From the NCBI GenBank assembly GCA_020443325.1, contig JAGRIK010000130.1:1-38620 (forward strand): DNA of 38,620 nt, read 5' to 3'. This document shows positions 24,597 to 31,272 of the stretch, piece by piece (position 1 is the first letter of the stretch; each line of letters starts with the position of its first letter). Source of the stretch: Halioglobus sp. (GTDB lineage Bacteria; Pseudomonadota; Gammaproteobacteria; Pseudomonadales; Halieaceae). The notes below the pieces were generated by a model. That model did no database searches, was not told where the DNA came from, and was given only the letters and a program-made list of their open reading frames with translations. A program made the translations under genes and the position numbers.

Positions 24597-24725
24597 ATGA
24601 TGATTTCCCATATTATCCTGTTCGCAGTGCTTTCCATCCTGTCAGCAATCGCAATCCACGCTGCAGGCCAACCGATCAGCAAGTCACCCCCCGAGCTGCA
24701 GGCTGGGGGCTCTGACACCAACTGA
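24597..24725 (+). CDS. 42-residue secreted or membrane-anchored small protein
   Basis: A short gene of 42 codons preceded by a near-perfect ribosome site (GAGGAGG, 24587-24593) 3 nt before the first ATG and 6 nt before the second (24600). The product starts MMISHIILFAVLSILSAIAI, a hydrophobic segment, then HAAGQ, which could be a signal peptidase I site. It ends with a short polar Pro/Ser-rich tail (SKSPPELQAGGSDTN). It stands alone in the 406-bp gap between the membrane protein and aminotransferase genes, behind an AT-rich stretch (24460-24540) that may hold its promoter. No family is recognised. It may be a small periplasmic peptide or a single-span membrane protein. Confidence 0.6.
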   Translation: MMISHIILFAVLSILSAIAIHAAGQPISKSPPELQAGGSDTN

Positions 24726-24815
24726 CCGGCATCCGGCAACTATACGTTGCTATTCTTATGAGTCTGGGCAAGCATTGGGCGTGATCGCATCACCCTTCCG
24801 CCAGAGACTTCAATT

Positions 24816-26120
24816 ATGCGAAGACGAGAGTTCCTGAACACCGCTGGACTGGCACTCGGTGCTGCAGCGGTGGCCTCTTCACCCGTATCGGGAGCAGCCA
24901 AAGAGGAAACTCCCAGCAAGGTTGCAGCGGCGGACTGGACAGCGCTGCGGAACATGTTCCCGCTGACCCCCGATTACATTCACCTGTCCACCTTTTTACT
25001 GGCCTCGCATCCGACGCCCGTCGCACAGGAGATTGAAAAGCATCGGCGGAAGCTGGATGAGAACCCCGCCGATTACCTTCACGAACACAATCGCACCATC
25101 GATATGCAAATCGCGCAGTCGGCCGCCGGTTACATGGGCGGAGAGTGGACAGATATCGCCCTGACGGACAGCACCACCATGGGACTGGCCATGGTTTACA
25201 GCGGGCTGGACGTAAAACCTGGCGATGAAATGCTGCAAACCGTTCACGACCACTACTCCACCGACATGTCGCTGGCGCACAAGGCTGAGCGCTGCGGCGC
25301 CGTGGTAAAAAAAGTGGCGTTGTACGACGATCCCGCCGAAGTCTCCACGGCGCAGTGCCAGCAGCGCCTGAAAGCGGGGATCACGGATAAAACCCGTGTC
25401 GTTGCTGTGACCTGGGTGCACTCCAGTACCGGCGTTAAGCTGCCGATTAAGGCGTTGTCAGAAGTTGTCCATGCCGCCAACGCGGATCGCGGGGAATCCG
25501 ACCAGATAATTTTCTGTGTCGACGGTGTGCACGGGTTTGGAATCGAGGACCAGGACGTTACCCAACTGGGTTGCGACGTGTTCATAGCCGGCACCCACAA
25601 ATGGATTTTTGGTCCCCGCGGCACGGGTGTCGTCTGGGGCAACAAGAAAGCGTGGCGCAGGAGTGTGCCGGTCATCCCCTCCTTCAGTGCTTCCTATGCG
25701 GCATGGCTGGGGCAGATGCCGATGGAGATGGTACCCGATGGCATGCACTTCACGCCCGGTGGCTTTCATTCCTTCGAACACCGCTGGGCCCTGCCTGCTG
25801 CCTTCGCGCTGCATCAGCAACTGGGCAAGGCGAATGTGCAGTCGCGAATTCATGCCCTGAATACCCAAACCAAGGAGGGTCTTGCCGCTATGTCCCATGT
25901 CAGGCTGTACACTCCGCTGGCAACCGAGCACTCGTCAGGGCTCGTGTGTTTTGATGTGGCCGGGATGAAACCCGAGGAGGTGGTAAAACGCATGCACGAG
26001 AAGGGCATAATTATGAGCAGCACCCCTTACCACCAAAGCTATGCCCGATTTGCGCCCAGCCTGCTCAATAACGAAGCGGAAATAGACGTGGCGCTTGCAG
26101 AGATTCACGGGATGGCATAG
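24816..26120 (+). CDS. Tat-exported class V aminotransferase (isopenicillin-N epimerase/cysteine-desulfurase-like)
   Basis: A 434-residue PLP enzyme. The N-terminus RRREFLNTAGLALGAAAVAS is a twin-arginine signal peptide. The body is a class V aminotransferase fold with the PLP-nitrogen Asp D236 in CVDGVHGFG and the Schiff-base lysine K262 in AGTHKWIFGPRGTG. Export via Tat fits a cofactor-loaded enzyme folded in the cytoplasm. Periplasmic relatives are annotated as isopenicillin-N epimerase-like with unknown substrates. The gene appears monocistronic; no amino-acid pathway genes are adjacent. The fold is certain, the substrate unknown. Confidence 0.9.
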   Translation: MRRREFLNTAGLALGAAAVASSPVSGAAKEETPSKVAAADWTALRNMFPLTPDYIHLSTFLLASHPTPVAQEIEKHRRKLDENPADYLHEHNRTIDMQIAQSAAGYMGGEWTDIALTDSTTMGLAMVYSGLDVKPGDEMLQTVHDHYSTDMSLAHKAERCGAVVKKVALYDDPAEVSTAQCQQRLKAGITDKTRVVAVTWVHSSTGVKLPIKALSEVVHAANADRGESDQIIFCVDGVHGFGIEDQDVTQLGCDVFIAGTHKWIFGPRGTGVVWGNKKAWRRSVPVIPSFSASYAAWLGQMPMEMVPDGMHFTPGGFHSFEHRWALPAAFALHQQLGKANVQSRIHALNTQTKEGLAAMSHVRLYTPLATEHSSGLVCFDVAGMKPEEVVKRMHEKGIIMSSTPYHQSYARFAPSLLNNEAEIDVALAEIHGMA

Positions 26121-26347
26121 CGACCGGTGCGAGGTCGTCGCATGCGTGCAGTCGGCCCCGCCGCCGTAGACAGACCGCTTGCAGAGACATAACCTGTATC
26201 CCTCAAATCTCCTGGATGACTGGCTGCGTGGTCAGTACACGGATTCATGTTAAAGTTGTCTATAGCATCCTGCCGATGCGACGCAGGCCACCAATAAAGA
26301 AACGCGACACCCGCAAAAATACGTTCAAGGATTCAGAGGAGCACGCT

Positions 26348-27865
26348 ATGCGATACGCTGTCCCGATAACCACCGAAGGTAAGTTTTTACGCACGCTGGC
26401 TCTGACGGCCGCCATCTGCGCCACTCTTGCCGGTTGTGGCGGCAAGGAACCGACCGCCACCTCGCAGCAGGCCGCCAGCGCTGCAGCGGGTTCGTCCGAC
26501 CAAGCTGCAGCACCGGCAGAAGTGATACCCACGCTGCCGCCGAGTAATGCCAAGTGGACGCCGGAAGAGTTGGAGAACCTTCTCGCACCTGTCGCGCTCT
26601 ACCCCGATATCGTTCTCGCACAGGTTTTGGTCGCGTCGACGAATCCGCAGGAGGTTCTGGATGCAGGCAACTGGCTGCTGGAGAACACCTCACTGGAAAA
26701 CGAGGATCTCGACGCGGCGGCACAGCAGGCGGGATTCACGCCGCCGATCCGAGCGCTGGTCCAGTTTCCGCAGGTCGTCGACATGATGTGCCAGGACCTG
26801 GACTGGACGTCGGAACTCGGACAAGCCTATATCGACGACCAGGCTGGCGTACTCGATGCGGCACAGCGCCTGCGGGTGCAGGCCAAGGACGTCGGCAACC
26901 TGACCAGTTCCGACAAGCTTGAGGTGGACACAATCACACAGGACAACCAGCAGGTCGTAACGATTACGCCACCGGATAAAGAGGTCGTCTATGTGCCACA
27001 GTACGACCCGGTGGCAGTCTATGCAGCGCCCCCCGCAACCACGACAACCACCACAGTGGTGCAGGACGATGGCTACAGTACCGGCGAGTTGGTGACCACT
27101 GGCCTGCTGGCCTTTGGCGCGGGCATGCTGGTCAATGAGATATTCGACGACGATGACGACGACTACTATTACGGCGGAGGCTACTGGGGCAGGCCGCCAC
27201 CCTACTACCCCTCCTATCCCTACCGGCCGCGTTACGGCGACGGGTTTTATCCCTCACATGGCTATAACCGGGGCAATGGCAGTTTCAATAACAACACCGT
27301 AATCGTCAACCCGGACAACAACTACTGGAAAAATCGCCGCAAGGGGAATGACAGGAGCCCGATCAGTGAAGCTCGCCGCGATCGCCCTGAGTTGAGCAAC
27401 CTGAACGCGCAGGCCGCAAAAGGGCCCAGGCGCTCGGCGCCCTCACAGGAGGGAAGGTTTGCCGATGTCCAGCGAGGAAATATCACAAAGCAGCCAGACG
27501 CCACGCAACGCACACTGCCGAAAATTCAGGGCTCCTATGCCGGTGCCAAGCCTGGCGGCGCCCAACAAGCCAGGGATAAGATTGCCGCGTCCAAGCCAAA
27601 ATTGCAGGGCTCTTACTCTGGTGCCAAACCTGCTGCACAGCGGCCCGCAAAAAGCCTGGCGGACCGTGGTCACACGCTTTCCAGGGACAAAGTGAAGCAG
27701 AAGCCGTTCGCAAATCGCAGCGGGGGCAACGCGAGGTCCAGTGCACTCTCCGGCTCCAACAGGGGCAGTCACGATCGCGCCGCCAGTCTACGGGGACGAC
27801 AGAGCATGCAGCACCGTGCTTCGTCCGGCTCCCACTCGAAACCCCAGCGCAAGTTAAGAAAATAG
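26348..27865 (+). CDS. DUF3300 lipoprotein with repetitive C-terminal tail
   Basis: A 505-residue lipoprotein: lipobox TLAGC with C30. The DUF3300 domain spans about residues 70-225 (WTPEELENLLAPVALYPD, LAQVLVASTNPQEV, VQFPQVVDMM, VVYVPQYDPVAVY). An acidic DDDDDDYYYGGGYWG stretch and a Tyr/Pro/Arg-rich low-complexity region follow, then a basic tail with two near-copies of a GSYxGAKP unit (27529-27552 and 27607-27630). The ATG at 26348 has AGAGGAG 7 nt upstream and starts the lipoprotein signal; the open frame extends 44 codons further but without support. It is 19 bp from the DUF2950 gene, a pairing often seen in proteobacteria. Envelope role unknown. Confidence 0.85.
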   Translation: MRYAVPITTEGKFLRTLALTAAICATLAGCGGKEPTATSQQAASAAAGSSDQAAAPAEVIPTLPPSNAKWTPEELENLLAPVALYPDIVLAQVLVASTNPQEVLDAGNWLLENTSLENEDLDAAAQQAGFTPPIRALVQFPQVVDMMCQDLDWTSELGQAYIDDQAGVLDAAQRLRVQAKDVGNLTSSDKLEVDTITQDNQQVVTITPPDKEVVYVPQYDPVAVYAAPPATTTTTTVVQDDGYSTGELVTTGLLAFGAGMLVNEIFDDDDDDYYYGGGYWGRPPPYYPSYPYRPRYGDGFYPSHGYNRGNGSFNNNTVIVNPDNNYWKNRRKGNDRSPISEARRDRPELSNLNAQAAKGPRRSAPSQEGRFADVQRGNITKQPDATQRTLPKIQGSYAGAKPGGAQQARDKIAASKPKLQGSYSGAKPAAQRPAKSLADRGHTLSRDKVKQKPFANRSGGNARSSALSGSNRGSHDRAASLRGRQSMQHRASSGSHSKPQRKLRK

Positions 27866-27884
27866 TGATACCAGGAGACCCATC

Positions 27885-28826
27885 ATGAAAAATCCAATCC
27901 GGACGTTCACATCCCGATGTATTGCCGTGCTTTTCCTGGTCCTCACACCCCTGGTGATGGCGGGTACACCGCCGGCCAAAGACGAGCATCTGTCTTTTGC
28001 CACACCCGAAGAGGCCGTCGCTGCGCTCATCACCGCGCTAGAGAAGCGTGACACACAAGGCCTTGTATCATTACTGGGGCCGGGTGCAGAAGACGTCCTA
28101 TCCTCGGGCGACGCGGTGAAGGACAAATCAGATCGAAAGACCTTTCTGGCGCGCTACAAGAAAAAGCACTCACTGACTGGTGAAGGCGATGTGCGCACGC
28201 TCATTATCGGCAACCAGGACTGGCCGTTCGCCATCCCGATTGTAGAACGTGACGGGCGCTGGTACCTCGATGGCGAGGAGGGTGCAAAGGAAGTTGTCTA
28301 TCGTCGCATCGGCGCCAATGAACTCGGCGCGATCGCCGTGTGCCACGGCATCGTCGATGCCCAGCGCGAATACGCGGCGCAGGGTCACGACGGCGACCCG
28401 GCAGGCATCTATGCGATGAAGTTAATCAGCGATGAAGGTATGCATAACGGCCTGTACTGGCCCACCACTGAGGACGAGGCGCAAAGTCCCGCCGGGGAAT
28501 TTGTGGCCAGGGCTGCCACAGAGGGCTATCGGCGCGGCACGGGGCCTGTGCCCTACCACGGCTATCTCTATCGTCTGCTCTATCGCCAGGGCAGCAACGC
28601 GGAGGGCGGGGCTCGCGATTACTTCTCGGACGGCTTGTTAACCGAGGGGTTCGCCGTGATTGCGTGGCCGGCAGAGTACGAGGTTAGCGGGGTGATGACG
28701 TTTATCGTCAACCAGGATGGCGTCGTGTACCAGAAGGACCTCGGTGAAGAGACACAGGCCGAAGCGAACAGGATTAATACCTTCGATCCCGACGACTCCT
28801 GGAGTGCTGTAACCGACGACAGTTAA
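27885..28826 (+). CDS. DUF2950 periplasmic protein
   Basis: A 313-residue exported protein with a signal peptide (cleavage near VMA-G at residues 24-26). FATPEEAVAALITAL, WPFAIPIVERDGRWYLDGEEGAKEVVYRRIGANE, DGLYWP-type and PVPYHGYLYRLL segments are DUF2950 hallmarks. AGGAG lies 9 nt before the ATG and the gene begins 19 bp after the DUF3300 stop, so the two are very likely translated from one transcript. Function unknown; the pair is probably an envelope module. Confidence 0.88.
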   Translation: MKNPIRTFTSRCIAVLFLVLTPLVMAGTPPAKDEHLSFATPEEAVAALITALEKRDTQGLVSLLGPGAEDVLSSGDAVKDKSDRKTFLARYKKKHSLTGEGDVRTLIIGNQDWPFAIPIVERDGRWYLDGEEGAKEVVYRRIGANELGAIAVCHGIVDAQREYAAQGHDGDPAGIYAMKLISDEGMHNGLYWPTTEDEAQSPAGEFVARAATEGYRRGTGPVPYHGYLYRLLYRQGSNAEGGARDYFSDGLLTEGFAVIAWPAEYEVSGVMTFIVNQDGVVYQKDLGEETQAEANRINTFDPDDSWSAVTDDS

Positions 28827-28915
28827 ATACACTGGGTAAGCGCCGGCATGTATCTACAGCGGGGGCCACACGGGACTAACCGACGAAACCACCGACCGCA
28901 TTGGAGAATTTCGAG

Positions 28916-29446
28916 ATGGATGAAGCCGAGCTGAACACGCCAAATATTGTCTCCAGGCAACACCTGATTGAGGCCATCGTGGGCATGACACTGCTGGTGC
29001 TCGCATTTTTTGCCATTGCATCCTCGGATGTCTCGGCGACGGGAACCCGCACCTACTGGAGCCTGCTGATCCTGGTCTTCGCCGTCACAGCATTCGCCTC
29101 GGATCGCATCCACACGGGCCACAGTTTTGGCCACCTACCCAGTGCGCTGACGATTTTCCTGCACTGGCTCGGCATATTTGCTGCCATACAGATCGTGCAC
29201 TACCTCGTCGCGACGGATCGTATGGCAAACGCAGACATCGGGCTGACTAACGGCCTGGTACTGGCACTGGGTACCTACCTGTTCGGCCTCTACAGCAACT
29301 GGCGCATGGCAGTTATCGGCTTTGCGCTGGCTTTGGGCACCGCCGGTGTTGCGTTTATAGAAGAGTTTGTGTGGTTCCTCTTCATTGTTGCAGTCGTGGC
29401 CATACTGATTCTGTTCTTCGGCGCAAAGCTGATCAAGAGCCATTAA
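28916..29446 (+). CDS. unknown membrane protein, about five helices
   Basis: A 176-residue inner-membrane protein starting at ATG 28916 with GGAG (28903-28906) 9 nt upstream. The open frame also offers a TTG at 28901, but that codon precedes the ribosome site. Hydrophobic segments are near residues 20-40, 47-62, 80-98, 112-140 and 148-168. It ends FGAKLIKSH. It is 89 bp after the DUF2950 gene and may belong to the same transcription unit. I recognise no family. Confidence 0.7.
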   Translation: MDEAELNTPNIVSRQHLIEAIVGMTLLVLAFFAIASSDVSATGTRTYWSLLILVFAVTAFASDRIHTGHSFGHLPSALTIFLHWLGIFAAIQIVHYLVATDRMANADIGLTNGLVLALGTYLFGLYSNWRMAVIGFALALGTAGVAFIEEFVWFLFIVAVVAILILFFGAKLIKSH

Positions 29447-29542
29447 GCGAGTGCGGCCCCATAATCGCTACACAACCCGGGACCGCGCGGATAAACTGCA
29501 CATTCGCAAGCGAATACAGCTTGCTAACAACAGGGGAACTTC

Positions 29543-29887
29543 GTGGCATACGATTTGACTGGAAAGATAAAGCTGATCGGGGAAGCAAAAACGTTCGATA
29601 GCGGTTTTACCAAGCGGGAAATGGTCGTCATCGTTGAGGATGGCCGGTACCCGCAGGAGATCAGCCTGGAGTTCGTCCAGGACAAGGTCAGCCTGCTCGA
29701 TAACCTGCAGCCCGGGCAGGAAGTCACCGTCACTTTCGATATCCGCGGCCGCGAGTACAACGGCAGGTACTTCAACAACCTGCAGGGCTGGAAGATCACC
29801 ACTGAGGGCGCAGAAAGCCACCCAAACGATGATGGCCCCCCGCTCTCCGACCCACCCCCCTACGACGACACAGATATCCCTTTCTAA
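29543..29887 (+). CDS. DUF3127 OB-fold protein with SSB-like C-terminal tip
   Basis: A 114-residue protein of the DUF3127 family: YDLTGKIKLIGEAKTF, FTKREMVVIVEDGRYPQEISLEF and YFNNLQGWKI. These describe a single OB-fold-like domain of residues 1-85. A flexible acidic linker follows, ending DDTDIPF, very like the D-D-D-I-P-F tail by which bacterial SSB recruits partner enzymes. The start is GTG at 29543 with AGGGGA upstream. This suggests a nucleic-acid-related role, probably interacting with SSB partners, but that is inference. It stands alone; no replication genes are near. Confidence 0.85.
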   Translation: MAYDLTGKIKLIGEAKTFDSGFTKREMVVIVEDGRYPQEISLEFVQDKVSLLDNLQPGQEVTVTFDIRGREYNGRYFNNLQGWKITTEGAESHPNDDGPPLSDPPPYDDTDIPF

Positions 29888-30196
29888 CACCAGTAGAGCG
29901 GGAAAGTAGCGGTGTTTCCGGAACGCTTCTGTGATGGCCGCCGAAACTATGACGCGCTGCTTGATCTGGCGCAGCGCATCGAGATTGGCGGTGGCACGGT
30001 ACGAAGTTACGCCGGGCATGAGGACGGGGGTGCCATTGGGATCATCCACATGAATGGTGCGTTTTACGATTCTCGCTCGCCCGAACTCACCCACCCCCAC
30101 ATCAAACACATCTCTGGTTGCAGGATGACGCCGCTGGGCGGTGTAAAGCGCATATACGTTTCCGCGGAAACGTCTTCTACCGCCTGGCGCCGCTCT
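29888..30196. other. region without a convincing gene
   Basis: A plus-strand frame of 105 codons (GTG 29912 to 30229) and a longer minus-strand frame cross this stretch, but neither product has a recognisable family, signal or codon pattern of its own. The plus frame would run into the toxin tail on the opposite strand. The region holds an 18-bp perfect palindrome at 30156-30173. It may be decayed coding sequence. Confidence 0.35.
30156..30173. repeat. 18-bp perfect palindrome
   Basis: ACGTTTCCGCGGAAACGT is self-complementary over its full length with no loop, typical of a dimeric DNA-binding site rather than an RNA hairpin. It lies 24 bp beyond the read-through end of the ParE-like toxin gene. 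No nearby gene start is positioned for it to control. Confidence 0.7.
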
Positions 30197-30499
30197 TCAT
30201 GGGTCTCTTGGTACATCCTCCTGCTGTAAATTCTGCCGCTTGTGGATCACGGCAAGAACTTCGATAAGGCCTTCACTTTTGATCTAGTAAAGAATCCGAT
30301 AGGAATACATCGGCAGTTCACGCACTGTATCGTCGTTGAGTTCCGATACGCGCCTCCCTTTGCGGGGTAGTTCATCCAGCCCGATCGTCTTTTGAACCAG
30401 TCCTTCACTGACTCGCCTGGCGTAAAGCGGGGAGTCTTGAGCGATGTGGTTGTGAATATGGCGAAGCTGGGCTGTGGCGTGAGCCGTCCACTTCACCAC
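30197..30499 (-). pseudogene. ParE/RelE-family toxin interrupted by an amber codon
   Basis: From GTG 30499 the frame encodes MVKWTAHATAQLRHIHNHI... LPRKGRRVSELNDDTVRELPMYSYRILY, a standard ParE-type toxin start and middle. It stops at a TAG (30284-30286) after 71 residues. Reading through, the same frame continues IKSEGLIEVLAVIHKRQNLQ and ends at a TGA at 30197, giving exactly the expected about 100 residues and the conserved C-terminal strand with its 'V.H.R' element. A single C-to-T change of CAG to TAG would explain it. The ribonuclease/gyrase-poison fold normally needs the C-terminal strand, so the 71-residue product is probably inactive. It overlaps the antitoxin gene by 7 bp. Confidence 0.8.
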
Positions 30500-30678
30500 G
30501 CCTGAATTTCCTTCAACACCTCCTCGGCTGGTTGGGTTTTACCCTCGGCGGCATCGCGCTGCCCGCGCCGGATATTCTCCAGCACATATAGCCGGTACAT
30601 GATCTCCTCCATGTCCGCCGTGTCGGGCAAACGTTGTATTGCTTCCAGTGCTTCCTGTTTGGCGCTGTGGGTCCGCAT
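30493..30678 (-). CDS. type II antitoxin partner of the ParE-like toxin
   Basis: A 61-residue acidic, helical protein (KQEALEAIQRLPDTADMEEI, MYRLYVLENIRRGQRDAAEG, AEEVLKEIQAW) of the kind encoded just upstream of ParE/RelE toxins. The Met-Glu-Glu-Ile helix, the 'RRG..D...G' turn and the closing EEV-Trp helix are the recurrent elements. Its stop overlaps the toxin GTG, the usual translational coupling. It still looks intact although the toxin is broken, consistent with relaxed selection after toxin loss. Confidence 0.75.
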   Translation of the reverse strand: MRTHSAKQEALEAIQRLPDTADMEEIMYRLYVLENIRRGQRDAAEGKTQPAEEVLKEIQAW

Positions 30679-31011
30679 GTGAGGTTCCTTATGTCTAGTG
30701 CCGAGACAGTAGATATACGTGGTGATTGTACCTGCCGCTTTTGACTAGCGTCCACTGGTGGCGGTGCAGGAAGTGCCAGATCCGCCCCAACTGCGGATCA
30801 TAGTTCCGCCTGACAGGAATACTAGCATAGCAGCCTGCATACCAGCTCGTGTGTCTACTTGGTCGACCGCTCTGCTTGTCGCCAGTGTAGCTTATACGCT
30901 GCAATCGTCCGATGTATGAAGTGGCCCACAAAGAATCTGGCGGCAAAGAAGGTGAGATCAACTTCAAAGAAAAGGCCTGGCCTACGGGCGAAGAAAAAGG
31001 CCACAGCGTAA
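30679..31011. other. gene-free stretch upstream of the toxin-antitoxin pair
   Basis: It contains the likely antitoxin promoter region near 30690-30720 and otherwise no supported gene. A 90-codon minus-strand frame (30695-30967) has a helix resembling the winged-helix end of IS630-type transposases, but the likeness is too weak to call. The stretch appears to be decayed sequence. Confidence 0.35.
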
Positions 31012-31227
31012 CGCCGTCCTTACTTCATCAGTGCCAGGGAGACGGCTCACTCCCGCCGAACCAACCCCTCCACCGCCATTCCATCATCCATCCTCTCCCC
31101 TCAGCAGTTCGATGACTTCATGGCTGCCTGCATGGATGAAACCGCTATACCCAGCCCCCGCATCCTCGAAGCCGCCAATAAACGGGCTTGTGAAGGCAGG
31201 TACAAAGCGGTAATGTCGGGCGGATAA
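31012..31227 (+). pseudogene. possible DUF1778-type antitoxin remnant (C-terminal part)
   Basis: An open frame without a usable start codon ends at a TAA (31225-31227) and encodes ILSPQQFDDFMAACMDETAI followed by PSPRILEAANKRACEGRYKA. The 'LS..QFd.Fm.A' helix and the Pro-rich linker resemble the C-terminal half of DUF1778 (TacA/AtaR-type) antitoxins, the part that binds the GNAT toxin. The N-terminal ribbon-helix-helix is missing and no acetyltransferase toxin follows. It may instead be chance. It ends 45 bp before the carotenoid-oxygenase-like gene. Confidence 0.3.
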
Positions 31228-31272
31228 GAAGGCGCAACCAGGGCCAACAACCCGCCAATGTGAGGGCGAAGA

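Noticed and set aside
29912..30229. 105-codon plus-strand gene
   Set aside because: No family or homology pattern is visible and its end overlaps the toxin tail; treated as unsupported.
30695..30967. IS630-like transposase remnant on the minus strand
   Set aside because: Only one helix looks like the winged-helix end of IS630 transposases; no DDE motif or terminal repeats.
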